Shown: positions 34,233 through 43,139, numbered from the stretch's first letter. The stretch: 64,000 nt of DNA from an uncultured Clostridia bacterium (GCA_945872615.1 CAMBZZ010000002.1:138271-202270), one strand, 5' to 3'. A program made the numbers and translations. Notes: generated by a model from the letters alone, not told the origin.

Positions 34233-36875
34233 ATGAACAAAAAAATCGCTACTTGGATTATATTGACTTTGATAATAGCGTTGTGCTTGGTAGGCGGTTG
34301 CGACGATAAGAAGGAACCGACCAGTCTTGGCGCGGCGGCGTTGGAGTGGGATAGCCAAAACTATTCGGTAAATTGGGTGGCGGTAGACAAGGCAACGATG
34401 TACGTTGCCAAAGTTTGGGCGGCGTCGGACTTGGCACTAAATCGTACGATATATCCCGAAGACGAAAAGGACGGCAAGCTATCTATTGACTTGCAGTCGT
34501 TGAGCGACGGGGATTACCAAGTGGAAGTCACCGTTTCGGCGGATGGGTACAGAAGCGCAAAAAGCAACTTGGCGGTGTCTATCAAGCGCTCGACTAAAGA
34601 AGACGAACAATACAACGAAGGCGAAACTACCACCGACGATATTTTTGTGGACGAAGACGGAGAGTTGTATTTGCCGCAAGAGTTGTATTGCAAGAGCGGC
34701 GATAGTAACGATCTGGTCATAGATTGCGCGCAAGGTGTGACGGTCAACGCCATCTCCGCCGTTGCTTTGGACGGTAGGTACGAAGTCAACGACGAAACCA
34801 ACGAGATTATTATTTCGTCGGAGTGGACGAGGCAGTTCTCCGTAGGCGCGAAGATTGCCTTGACGATAGATTACGGTACGGACAAAAGTTTGCAGACGTA
34901 TATCAATTTCGTCAGCGAATTGCCTTATACTTTGTCAGGCAACGTAATTACTTATACCAAACTCAGCGGAACGGGCTTTAGAGTAAGACTATCGGAAGCG
35001 ACGACGACCTACGGCGTAGTCAATAAAGTAGCTATCGACGACGTGACTTTGAACAGTAGTTATTATAGTCTCTCTTCTACAGGCAACACTTTGACTATGC
35101 AAGAAAACCCCGTTCTGAAGGATTTGAGCGTGGGAAAACATACTTTGCAAGTGTTTACCTCGCGTGGTATGTCGACGGCTATTCTTAAGGTAAGGGTCGG
35201 TTTGAAGTACGAGCCTTACGACGTCAAGATAGACTGTGACGAAAACTTTCCTAATGCCAAGATAACTTGGAGGGACGACGCCGACGAGGTGCAACAATAT
35301 ATCGTCGCAATAGACGGCGAAAATTATAGTTCTGTGGAGTATAAAACTAGATTTGACGGCAAGAGTTTCGACGCAACGGGTTTAGTCGGCGTTGATAGTC
35401 AAATACAAGTCAAAGCCGTGGTCAACAGATATACTTACACCTCTCAACCCGTATACTGTTACGTGGACGCTACCGACCCCGTACAACAAGAATATCTCTC
35501 CAAGACCTACGAGTTTTTGGGCGAGACTCACAACTTTTATATCACTAGCGAAAGTGAGATGAAAGACTTTTTGTACTACTATCTTTTGCACTACGACCAA
35601 TTCCCTTCGGCAACTATTGAGGTGCAAGGAATGACTAATATCGAAAAATTTAGACAAGCCGACGTGTATTGGTCTATCAACGGGCAGTTGCCTACATCTA
35701 ATTGGTACGATACGATTCTCAAATATTTCAATACTTTCTCCGAAGCGATGAGCATAAGTCTCAACGTGGTAAAAATAGGTGAGGAAAATACTAACGAAGT
35801 AAGTATTTTGCTGTGGCTCAAGACGCCTATGGTGCCAACCAACTCCAACACCCTTGAAGACCAAGCATATAGAGAATACGAAGGTAAACAAGGAAGATAT
35901 AGTAAGGTCGGACGAGACGTCGACTTCGACGATTGGGCAATCGATAAGATAGACAAAACCGCATCGGTGTCTACGACTTACGAACTATATATGGCTATGG
36001 AGAGAGGCTATAGACCCGTGCCGAAGACGGGCAGCGACGCCGAGCGTATCTACGAAAAAGCCAAAGAAGTGTTGCGTAAGATAATAGACGACTCTATGGA
36101 CGACCTCGACAAAGTGAGAGCGATATACGATTGGTTGTCTTGCAACGTCGTCTACGACCACAAGTTGGCTGCGGATAGTTCCAATGCGACGATTGGCTCA
36201 AAGGAATACTACGAGTTGTTCGGCAACAAGGCTTTTTATGCGGAGGGAGTATTTGAAAACGGCTTGGCTGTGTGCAACGGTATAGCCATTGCCTTCGATA
36301 TACTTTGCCGAATAGAGGGCATCGAGTGCTATAAAGTGTTGGGTTGGTCGGGCACCGTGTCGCACGCGTGGAATAAAGTCAAAGTGGGCGGATATTGGTA
36401 TATATGCGATGCTACTTGGGCGAGCAAAGCCGTGGACTGCGGAGAGTATTACCTGGAATATTTGGACGAGGACTATCTGTTGATGGACTACCTGACTTCT
36501 ATGCCCGACAGCAAACATAAGGAAAATGCCAATCGAAGCGGTGGCAGCGAGTATTATGCCGGCGATACCAACTACGACGTCTATGCCAATACCATATTCG
36601 TTGACAACGTTGACGGCAAAGTCTACGACACTATATTGACCGCGCGGGACAAAAGTTATATAGATAAATTGTTGGAGTTAATAGTGGAAGATATAGACGC
36701 CGGTATGGATATTGGCGAATATAGGATTGGAGTAAAATGCTCGCAAGCAAAATGGAATAATATATACGGTCCCGCAGCGATAAGTATATGCAACGACAAA
36801 TACAAAGTTAGTTATTCTAAGCACTATACCGACGACGAAAAAGGCTATTTGACTTTTGAAAAACAAGAAGACTAA
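34233..36875 (+). CDS. Transglutaminase-like surface lipoprotein
   Basis: 880 residues with a signal peptide ending in lipobox LVGGC-D (Cys about 20). The first 420 residues look like stacked beta-sandwich modules with fibronectin-like repeats; one (ALEWDSQNYSVNWVAVDKA) is a recognisable start of such a fold. The C-terminal half has a transglutaminase-fold domain (about 630-760) with catalytic Cys681 in AVCNGIA, His711 in SHAWNKV and Asp726 in CDATWA, all intact. Bacterial members act as cysteine proteases or peptide crosslinkers at the cell surface. It shares a leaderless promoter design with the M60-like gene. Substrate unknown. Confidence 0.82.
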   Translation: MNKKIATWIILTLIIALCLVGGCDDKKEPTSLGAAALEWDSQNYSVNWVAVDKATMYVAKVWAASDLALNRTIYPEDEKDGKLSIDLQSLSDGDYQVEVTVSADGYRSAKSNLAVSIKRSTKEDEQYNEGETTTDDIFVDEDGELYLPQELYCKSGDSNDLVIDCAQGVTVNAISAVALDGRYEVNDETNEIIISSEWTRQFSVGAKIALTIDYGTDKSLQTYINFVSELPYTLSGNVITYTKLSGTGFRVRLSEATTTYGVVNKVAIDDVTLNSSYYSLSSTGNTLTMQENPVLKDLSVGKHTLQVFTSRGMSTAILKVRVGLKYEPYDVKIDCDENFPNAKITWRDDADEVQQYIVAIDGENYSSVEYKTRFDGKSFDATGLVGVDSQIQVKAVVNRYTYTSQPVYCYVDATDPVQQEYLSKTYEFLGETHNFYITSESEMKDFLYYYLLHYDQFPSATIEVQGMTNIEKFRQADVYWSINGQLPTSNWYDTILKYFNTFSEAMSISLNVVKIGEENTNEVSILLWLKTPMVPTNSNTLEDQAYREYEGKQGRYSKVGRDVDFDDWAIDKIDKTASVSTTYELYMAMERGYRPVPKTGSDAERIYEKAKEVLRKIIDDSMDDLDKVRAIYDWLSCNVVYDHKLAADSSNATIGSKEYYELFGNKAFYAEGVFENGLAVCNGIAIAFDILCRIEGIECYKVLGWSGTVSHAWNKVKVGGYWYICDATWASKAVDCGEYYLEYLDEDYLLMDYLTSMPDSKHKENANRSGGSEYYAGDTNYDVYANTIFVDNVDGKVYDTILTARDKSYIDKLLELIVEDIDAGMDIGEYRIGVKCSQAKWNNIYGPAAISICNDKYKVSYSKHYTDDEKGYLTFEKQED

Positions 36876-36907
36876 ACTAAATGGCAGAGCAACGAAATAG
36901 GTGACAT

Positions 36908-37495
36908 ATGGAAAATGAAAGAAAAACCCGTCGCAAAAGTTTTTTTGACAATATCAAACAATGCGTCAGACACCACAAGACCAAGAGAAACTTCGCCGAG
37001 CAGTACTACGAGATATGTGAAGACGAGTCGGTGAGGATAAGAGTAAATTGTAAAGACGGCGTCTTTTCGCAACTGGGCGGTAAGAGCGACCTTGACGAAG
37101 GCGTGCTAAGCTATATCGAGGACAAAGCTTATTACGTGCCAATAGATAGACCTCTCAAGATTTGTTTCGATGGTGTGGCTAAAGAGGATAGACAAGCTGT
37201 GGCAGACGCTTACAAAAAGTATTTTGATCTAAAATTTCACGACAAATGCCTTGACCTCAAGATTTGTAATATAAAATCTATTTCCCTTATGATTATAGGT
37301 ATAGCTTTTTTGGCGGCGGGCATAGTAGTGGAAAGGTTTTTGCCGAGCATGCTAATCAGCGAGATACTTACCGTTGCGGCGTCCTTTTCTATGTGGGAGA
37401 GTGTGGACTTCTTTCTTTTGGAGCGCACCAACGTCAATACCGAAAAATTAGACACGGCACAGCTGTTGCTTGCCGAGTTGGAATTTGAAGATTAA
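36908..37495 (+). CDS. Unknown protein with two membrane segments
   Basis: 195 residues not recognised as a known family. A basic N-terminus (RKTRRKSFF) leads into a soluble region of about 110 residues containing an acidic patch and a YYEICEDESVRIRVNCKDG segment. Two hydrophobic helices follow at roughly residues 125-145 and 148-168, then a short cytoplasmic tail with a Leu/Ala-rich helix. Two Cys-containing strands may pair. It begins 32 nt after the lipoprotein with AGGTGA as a possible ribosome site, so co-transcription is likely. Function unknown. Confidence 0.7.
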   Translation: MENERKTRRKSFFDNIKQCVRHHKTKRNFAEQYYEICEDESVRIRVNCKDGVFSQLGGKSDLDEGVLSYIEDKAYYVPIDRPLKICFDGVAKEDRQAVADAYKKYFDLKFHDKCLDLKICNIKSISLMIIGIAFLAAGIVVERFLPSMLISEILTVAASFSMWESVDFFLLERTNVNTEKLDTAQLLLAELEFED

Positions 37496-37627
37496 TAGAA
37501 AATCATAAAATTTATCGTAAGTTGTATTGGGCACGTAACGATTGAATTAGAATGGGTTCAATAAGTCATAGCCCTATAAAAAGAATAATGGCTATCGCCA
37601 CACCGAATGTAACGACAACCACTATTT

Positions 37628-37660
37628 TTGAAAAATTACCCAACCTATCGGTCGGGCAAT
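37628..37660 (-). terminator. Terminator of tRNA-Arg
   Basis: Reading the minus strand: TTGCCCGACC-GATA-GGTTGGGTAA followed by TTTTT, directly after the tRNA 3' end. The stretch 37496-37627 holds nothing else recognisable. Confidence 0.85.
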
Positions 37661-37662
37661 CG

Positions 37663-37739
37663 TGGTGCACCCAAAGAGACTCGAACTCCCAACCTTTCGG
37701 TCCGTAGCCGAACGCTCTATCCAATTGAGCTATGAGTGC
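37663..37739 (-). tRNA. tRNA-Arg (anticodon ACG)
   Basis: Full cloverleaf on the minus strand: acceptor GCACTCA/TGGGTGC, D arm GCTC...GAGC, anticodon loop CTACGGA, T arm with TTCGAGT, encoded CCA. The ACG anticodon would be edited to ICG and read CGN codons. Confidence 0.95.
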
Positions 37740-37771
37740 ACGCATATAGGTCTTACGCTATTTGCTATATT

Positions 37772-37800
37772 ATTATAAGTTCAACAATTTTATTTGTCAA
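37772..37800 (-). promoter_or_regulatory. Promoter of tRNA-Arg
   Basis: On the minus strand TTGACA (37800-37795), 17-nt spacer, TATAAT (37777-37772), a full consensus promoter. Confidence 0.85.
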
Positions 37801-37829
37801 TTGATTTTATCTTTTCAAAAGTTAAAAAA

Positions 37830-37838
37830 TGTGATAAT
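37830..37838 (+). promoter_or_regulatory. Extended -10 promoter of the methyltransferase gene
   Basis: TGT-GATAAT with a poor -35 region. The -10 box ends 8 nt before the ATG at 37847, so the leader would be two bases or less. AAGG at 37841-37844 would then not be in the mRNA. Confidence 0.5.
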
Positions 37839-37846
37839 CTAAGGAT

Positions 37847-38584
37847 ATGGATATTTTGCTAAACGAAAACGAAAGACTCGACGACTTGGAATACAAGGGA
37901 ATGAGGCTTATTCAAGACAAAAACGGCTATTGTTTTACTTCCGACGCGGTGTTGCTTGCCAACTTGGTGAGAGCGGGAAAAAACGACGTTGTGGCGGACT
38001 TCGGGTGTGGCAACGGCGTCGTCGCGCTATTGGTGGCGGCTAAGACTACGGCAAAGAGCGTGATAGGTATCGAGATGCAAGAGTGCGCCTTCGAACTCGC
38101 CGAACGAAACATTGCGCTAAACGCGATGCAAGATAGGATACGACTAATCAACGACGATATAGCCAATGCCGATAAGGTGCTGGGAAAAGAGAGTGTGAGC
38201 GTGGTCGTATGTAATCCGCCGTATTTTGAAAAGAACAGCGGACAAAAGAGAATAAGCGAGAGTGTAGCGTTGTCTAGGCACGAGAGCACTTGCAGTCTTG
38301 ACGATATTATTACCAAAGCGAGCGAAGTGCTAAAATTCGGCGGGAAGTTGTGGATGATACACAAGTGCGAAAGAATGGCAGAGGTGCTGACTTCGATGAG
38401 TAATCGAGGGGTAGAGCCCAAAAAGGTAACTTTGATATATCCCAAAGCCGACAAAATACCCGATACCTTCGTAGTGGAAGGTAAAAAATCTTCCGCGCAC
38501 GGTATGAAGATTGACAGCATAATCGTGTACGACCAAGAGGGTAATATGACGGAGCAAGCCAAAAAATTGTATAATAAATCGTAG
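37847..38584 (+). CDS. TrmN6-like tRNA adenine-N6 methyltransferase (YabB type)
   Basis: 245-residue class I SAM-dependent methyltransferase. SAM-binding motif I VADFGCGNGVVALLVA (about residues 48-63), acidic motif GIEMQ, and catalytic NPPYF (about 125-129) point to N6-adenine methylation. The N-terminal LIQDKNGYCFTSDAVLLANL is typical of YfiC/YabB proteins, which modify A37 of tRNA1(Val). Possibly leaderless. Stands alone between tRNA-Arg and the two-component system. Confidence 0.88.
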   Translation: MDILLNENERLDDLEYKGMRLIQDKNGYCFTSDAVLLANLVRAGKNDVVADFGCGNGVVALLVAAKTTAKSVIGIEMQECAFELAERNIALNAMQDRIRLINDDIANADKVLGKESVSVVVCNPPYFEKNSGQKRISESVALSRHESTCSLDDIITKASEVLKFGGKLWMIHKCERMAEVLTSMSNRGVEPKKVTLIYPKADKIPDTFVVEGKKSSAHGMKIDSIIVYDQEGNMTEQAKKLYNKS

Positions 38585-38592
38585 TCCAAAAA

Positions 38593-38608
38593 GTCGATAC
38601 GTGTCGAG
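38593..38608. repeat. Palindrome family copy GTCGATACGTGTCGAG
   Basis: One base off the perfect palindrome, flanked by CAAAAA and AAAAAC, 9 bp after the methyltransferase stop. Confidence 0.6.
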
Positions 38609-38697
38609 AAAAACGCTAAAATAAGATTGCTTGACTATAAGAAAGAAAGGTGTTGCGTCAAACTATCGACAAATTTTGACTATTTTTTTGACGAATA

Positions 38698-38726
38698 TTG
38701 CACATTGGCAATATATGTGATACAAT
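38698..38726 (+). promoter_or_regulatory. Promoter of the two-component operon
   Basis: TTGCAC (38698-38703), 17-nt spacer, TACAAT (38721-38726). Leader of about 18 nt with GAGAGGG as ribosome site. Confidence 0.75.
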
Positions 38727-38751
38727 ATTGATATAGGGTGAGAGGGAAATT

Positions 38752-39414
38752 ATGCTTAATATTTTGGTCGTAGACGACGACAAAGAATTGCTTGACGGAA
38801 TCAAAAGAGAATTGTCCGTCAATTACAACGTTACCACCGCCGACAACGGCGCGGTGGCATTGGATATTATCGAGAAACAAAAGTTCGATTGCGTGCTCAT
38901 CGACATCGTGATGCCTCATATCAACGGTTACGAATTTTGCAGAGCCTTGAGAGAAAGAATGGACTGCACGATAATATTTATGTCGTGTCTTACCGAAGCC
39001 GAGACGGTGGGGAAGTGCTTTGAATTGGGCGCGGACGACTTCATAAGCAAGCCTTTCGGATTCGGAGAACTCAAAGCTCGTATCAACGCTCGCACCAGCA
39101 ACGCCGTAAGAAGCGAATTGGTGTACGGCGACCTTGTGATTGACAACGTGCGCAATAGAGTGACGTATAAGAAAAATCCTATCGTGCTCACCAATATCGA
39201 ATACGATTTACTTTACTTTTTGGCGTCGCACCCCGACGAGCCTTACAGCAAAGAAGATTTGTATCACCAGATATGGAAACAAGACTCGCTTGACAGCACG
39301 CACACCGTTCAAGCGCATATCTTTACTTTGAGAAAAAAATTGCTAGAAAAAACGCAAAAAGATTACATAACGACCTTTTGGAAAAAGGGCTACTTTTTCA
39401 ATCCGAAGGCGTAA
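38752..39414 (+). CDS. OmpR-family response regulator
   Basis: 220 residues. Receiver domain (1-115) with acidic pair DDD at residues 7-9, phosphoacceptor Asp51 in LIDIVMP and the switch Lys in ISKPFGFGELK; the C-terminal winged helix (about 125-220) has NIEYDLLYFLASHPDEPYSK and HTVQAHIFTLRKKL. Transcribed with the histidine kinase 10 nt downstream. Target genes unknown. Confidence 0.95.
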   Translation: MLNILVVDDDKELLDGIKRELSVNYNVTTADNGAVALDIIEKQKFDCVLIDIVMPHINGYEFCRALRERMDCTIIFMSCLTEAETVGKCFELGADDFISKPFGFGELKARINARTSNAVRSELVYGDLVIDNVRNRVTYKKNPIVLTNIEYDLLYFLASHPDEPYSKEDLYHQIWKQDSLDSTHTVQAHIFTLRKKLLEKTQKDYITTFWKKGYFFNPKA

Positions 39415-39424
39415 TTGATTAGTT

Positions 39425-41524
39425 ATGAAAAGACGAGGCGTTGAGACAAACAAGACTTTTGACGTAAGAAGAGCGTTAAGCTTTCCCGTATGGGTTGTGG
39501 TCGTAGGTTTGGCTGTAGCCTTGTTTTTTCTTTTGTTTTATTTTGACAATATCTATGCCAATCGAGTAGATACATCTCAAGCACAATACGAGGGCGGAAA
39601 ACTTATCATCACCGACAAAAACTTGCTGGAACAAGCGACGCCGTTGGAAGAATGGGAATACTTTGCAGACTGTTCTTCTTACGGAGAGTATTGCTTTCGC
39701 TTTGACGGAAGAGTGGTCAACGTCAACGACGACGATACTCATCTATGCAAGGGCAATACGCAATCGGCGACCTATGCGCTGTATATCGTCAACGAAACTC
39801 AAAGCCATTCCAATCTTGCGATGACACTATACGTGCCTCCCGTCAACAGCGCTTGTTGGTTGTTTGTCAACGGAGAATACGTGCAAGGCTCGGGCGACGT
39901 GGGCGAAAATTATAAACCGTACGCCATAGGACAGCAAATCAACTTTACCCTCGAATACAAAGAGAAGGCGGAGATTGTCATTATCGCGGAAAATCGCTCC
40001 AACTTCGAGGGCGGGATAACGTCACCGCCGATGATAGGAAAAAGCGGAAAGATAGTCGGTATGAACAATATCAAGAATATCCTAAGACTGACTACTATCT
40101 TGTACACGGCTTTTCTTAGTGCAATAGCCTTTTGGGTATTTGCTTCTTCCAAAGACAAGGTGTTTTTGTGGTTGGGTATAATGAGCTTGACCTTTGCCGT
40201 AGCAGTGTCGGACGTGTTGGTCGCCAATATAGGCACGGGATGGATATGGGCAAAAGAGATAATATTGGAACTAGCCAAAACTATCTGGGGTCTATATCTA
40301 GTGCTGACTTGTTCTACCATCATCAGTAGGTCGAAAACTTCGTTGGTGGCACAGTACGTGGCGGTGGGTATCAACGCTCTTGCCGTGTTGCTTATATGTT
40401 TCGTCAAGCCTTTTACCAGTTATCTCAACTATGCAATCGACGTCTACAAAGGCGTGGTGATGGTCATCAATATTTTGTATATTTGTATCTATGCCTTGGT
40501 ACATTATATCAGGAGTCGCAAGAGTTATATCACCATTCTCAGTTCTTCTGTGTTGTTTGCTTCGATAATATTCGAGATTTTCGCCCGAGATACCTACTTG
40601 CCAATGTACACGCTCGGACCGTTTGAGTGGGGCTGTCTGATAATGTTGGTGTTGATGTCCATTCGCACGATTAGTCAAATGATGATTATGTCCAAACGCA
40701 ACTTGCAATTCAACGAAAATCTGATGCAAGAGGTGCAAAAACGAACTGCAAAAATCGAAAGTTTGCTCAAAGAACAAAAGGAATTTACGTCAATGGTGGC
40801 GCATGATCTCAAGTCACCGCTTGCTTCTATCAAAATGATGTTGTCGCAAGTGGGCGCTCCTCACAACGACATCGACACTATGGACGCCATGATCAACAAT
40901 ATCGACCTCAAAATCATGGCTATGACAGACAATATCACTACGCTTCAAAATTTCAACGCGCTGGATATGACGGACGAGCCTTATCAGTTGATAGAATTGG
41001 GAGAGTTTTTGGAAGGTATATGCGACTTTATCAGACCCGACGCCGATGTGGAGGGGATAAATCTCCAATTCCGTAGGCACAAAAAAGCCGTTTACATATA
41101 TGCGCCTGTCAAAAAATTGACCCACGCAATCGAGAATATTATATTCAATTCCATCACTTTTTGTGAGGAAGACGACGTGATTAGCGTCAAGTATAGCAGT
41201 AAGATAGATTGCAATCAAATAGTCGTGTCAGACACGGGTTGCGGTATATCGCCACAGGCTTTGCCTCATATCTTTGACAAGTTTTATAGCGAGAGAAGCA
41301 TGTCGGCATCCACCTTCAAGGGCGACGGACTGGGACTGTATTTTGTCAAAATGTTGGTGGAAAGCATAGGAGGTAAGGTTTCGGCAAACTCTTGGCTCAA
41401 GTCGGGTACCGATATAATTATCGAACTACCTAAGGCAGAGACGCCTATGACCGATCTGGCAACCAAAGGCAATCAGGCGGGACAAGATGACGACAAAGCG
41501 AGTGGAAAGGAACAAGATACGTAA
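39425..41524 (+). CDS. Sensor histidine kinase with 7TM-DISM-like input
   Basis: 699 residues. One N-terminal membrane helix (about 17-39), an extracellular beta-rich domain (40-215) with a carbohydrate-binding-like jelly roll (CWLFVNGEYVQGSGD), then about seven membrane helices (220-430), an arrangement of 7TMR-DISM receptors. After a coiled coil the HisKA domain has His460 in VAHDLKSPLAS, and HATPase_c shows the N box, DTGCGISPQALPHIFDKFY and GDGLGLYF. The tail is Asp/Lys/Gln-rich. Pairs with the preceding regulator. The ligand may be a sugar or peptide but is unknown. Confidence 0.88.
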   Translation: MKRRGVETNKTFDVRRALSFPVWVVVVGLAVALFFLLFYFDNIYANRVDTSQAQYEGGKLIITDKNLLEQATPLEEWEYFADCSSYGEYCFRFDGRVVNVNDDDTHLCKGNTQSATYALYIVNETQSHSNLAMTLYVPPVNSACWLFVNGEYVQGSGDVGENYKPYAIGQQINFTLEYKEKAEIVIIAENRSNFEGGITSPPMIGKSGKIVGMNNIKNILRLTTILYTAFLSAIAFWVFASSKDKVFLWLGIMSLTFAVAVSDVLVANIGTGWIWAKEIILELAKTIWGLYLVLTCSTIISRSKTSLVAQYVAVGINALAVLLICFVKPFTSYLNYAIDVYKGVVMVINILYICIYALVHYIRSRKSYITILSSSVLFASIIFEIFARDTYLPMYTLGPFEWGCLIMLVLMSIRTISQMMIMSKRNLQFNENLMQEVQKRTAKIESLLKEQKEFTSMVAHDLKSPLASIKMMLSQVGAPHNDIDTMDAMINNIDLKIMAMTDNITTLQNFNALDMTDEPYQLIELGEFLEGICDFIRPDADVEGINLQFRRHKKAVYIYAPVKKLTHAIENIIFNSITFCEEDDVISVKYSSKIDCNQIVVSDTGCGISPQALPHIFDKFYSERSMSASTFKGDGLGLYFVKMLVESIGGKVSANSWLKSGTDIIIELPKAETPMTDLATKGNQAGQDDDKASGKEQDT

Positions 41525-41581
41525 GCATCGATATTTTGCCGAGAGATAGACGTCGGTATTATCTTGTATAGTGTATAAATA

Positions 41582-41615
41582 AAAGAGCAAACGGACGATT
41601 CGTTTGCTCTTTATT
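41582..41615. terminator. Bidirectional terminator between kinase and aminotransferase genes
   Basis: AAGAGCAAACG-GACGATT-CGTTTGCTCTT, 11-bp perfect stem with flanking A and T. Confidence 0.85.
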
Positions 41616-41631
41616 TGTTAATTATGCTTTT

Positions 41632-41647
41632 GTCGATACGTATCGAG
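41632..41647. repeat. Palindrome family copy GTCGATACGTATCGAG
   Basis: Identical to the 13181 copy, preceded by CTTTT and followed by TTTTT, in the convergent gap before the aminotransferase 3' end. Confidence 0.65.
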
Positions 41648-41691
41648 TTTTTGACGTATTAATTGTATTGCTGTAAGTCGAGATTAACGTC

Positions 41692-42951
41692 TTATACGTA
41701 TTGTTTGATAATTGCGCTATATGTATCGATTACGTATCGTACTTGCTCGTCGGTAAGCTTGGTATGCAGAGGAAGAGTTATTTCGCTAGCGTAACGAGCG
41801 TAGGCGTTGGGATAGTCCTCGATGTCAAATCCCATAGATTTATACGCCGTGTGCATAGGCAACGGTTTGTAATGTACGTTGCACGAAACCCCCGCTTGAG
41901 CCATTTTGACAATGATTTCTCTACGCTCTTCGTCGCTCACGTTAGGTAAATTGGTGATGTAGAGGTGCCCTGACGAGGAATAATCGTCCGAGTAGTGAGG
42001 TAACACTTGTACGCCCAAAGGCTTGAAAGCCTTGTCGTATGCCTCAATAATATCACGCCTTCTTTGTAAAAGTTGTGGATAACGGTCGAATTGGGCAAGT
42101 CCGATAGACGCCATTATGTCGGTGAGATTGCACTTGTACCAAGGGGCAACTATATCGTATTCCCACATTCCCGGTTTGTTTTTGTTGAGAGCGTCCTTGC
42201 TCTGTCCGTGGAGAGAGAGTAGTTGGAGAGTGTGATAGAGCTCATCGTCGTCTACGCCGTCGATATGTCTCCAAGTCAAGCAGCCACCTTCTCCCGTGGT
42301 AAAGTTTTTGACTGCGTGCCAGCTAAAAGAAGAAAAGTCGGCTACGTTGCCTATCATTTTGCCATGCCAATTAGAGCCAAAGGCGTGCGCGGTATCAGCC
42401 ATAACGGCAATTCTTCCCATTGCTCTTTGTATATCGTTGGAGGGGGTGAAGAGCGATTGTTTTCGGTCTACTATGCCAAAAATTTTGTCGTAGTCGCAAG
42501 GCACTCCGCCAAGGTCAACGGGGACGATGGCTTTGGTATGCTCGTTGATTAGCGCTTCTACGGCAGCGTAATCCATCTCCAAACTGTCTTTTTGCACGTC
42601 GACTATTACGAGCTTTGCTCCTACGTGGCATACTACCGAGGCGGTAGCGGTGTAGGTGTAGGCGGGTACGATAACTTCGTCATCGGCACTGCCGCCCGCA
42701 TTGGCACCGATACCCATCAGGCGCAACGCCATCTCTTGGCAAGCCGTCTGGCTGTTGAGAGCAACGCATCTCGGCGTACCTTTTTCCGTGCGCCCTACGC
42801 CTATCCAATCGGCAATTTTTTTCTCTAAAAGCTTGGTCTTGGGTCCCGTGGTTATCCAACCCGAACGCAACGTGTCTGCAACTTCGGCTATCTCTTCTTC
42901 TCCCACGTCGGGCGGGGAAAACGGGATATTCATTTTTGGTTGTTCTGCCAT
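41692..42951 (-). CDS. DegT/DnrJ/EryC1/StrS family aminotransferase
   Basis: 419-residue PLP-dependent sugar aminotransferase. FSPPDVGEEEIAEVADTLRSGW at the N-terminus, VPAYTYTATASV, DTAHAFGS, and the PLP lysine in FSWHAVKNFTTGEGG are clear family marks. Related enzymes transfer an amino group to nucleotide-linked 4-keto sugars (ArnB, PseC, PglE types) for cell-surface glycans. No partner dehydratase or glycosyltransferase is nearby, so it is an isolated gene; the sugar is unknown. AAGGAG ribosome site. Confidence 0.92.
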   Translation of the reverse strand: MAEQPKMNIPFSPPDVGEEEIAEVADTLRSGWITTGPKTKLLEKKIADWIGVGRTEKGTPRCVALNSQTACQEMALRLMGIGANAGGSADDEVIVPAYTYTATASVVCHVGAKLVIVDVQKDSLEMDYAAVEALINEHTKAIVPVDLGGVPCDYDKIFGIVDRKQSLFTPSNDIQRAMGRIAVMADTAHAFGSNWHGKMIGNVADFSSFSWHAVKNFTTGEGGCLTWRHIDGVDDDELYHTLQLLSLHGQSKDALNKNKPGMWEYDIVAPWYKCNLTDIMASIGLAQFDRYPQLLQRRRDIIEAYDKAFKPLGVQVLPHYSDDYSSSGHLYITNLPNVSDEERREIIVKMAQAGVSCNVHYKPLPMHTAYKSMGFDIEDYPNAYARYASEITLPLHTKLTDEQVRYVIDTYSAIIKQYV

Positions 42952-42970
42952 AATTATACTCCTTAAAATT

Positions 42971-42986
42971 GTAAGCGCGAGCTTAC
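42971..42986 (-). promoter_or_regulatory. Leader hairpin of the aminotransferase gene
   Basis: GTAAGC-TCGC-GCTTAC on the minus strand, between the promoter and the ribosome site; perfect 6-bp stem with a 4-nt loop. Confidence 0.4.
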
Positions 42987-42992
42987 TTAGAT

Positions 42993-43021
42993 ATTATAAA
43001 TCACATATCGAGAGTTGTCAA
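42993..43021 (-). promoter_or_regulatory. Promoter of the aminotransferase gene
   Basis: On the minus strand TTGACA (43021-43016), 17-nt spacer, TATAAT (42998-42993). Confidence 0.85.
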
Positions 43022-43069
43022 CCTGGCATTGTATATATATGATTTTTGGTTGGAACGTAGCGAAAAAGG

Positions 43070-43139
43070 CCGACCGCATTAATCAAAAGATTGTAAATCG
43101 TACTTGAGAGAAAGTGAATATTCCTAATTAGTCGGTCGG
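43070..43139. repeat. Long-spaced inverted repeat
   Basis: Arms CCGACCGCATTAAT (43070-43083) and ATTAGTCGGTCGG (43127-43139) are nearly complementary with 43 bases between. It fills most of the 318-bp gap between the aminotransferase and tetR-type genes, which otherwise holds only their promoters. Confidence 0.5.
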
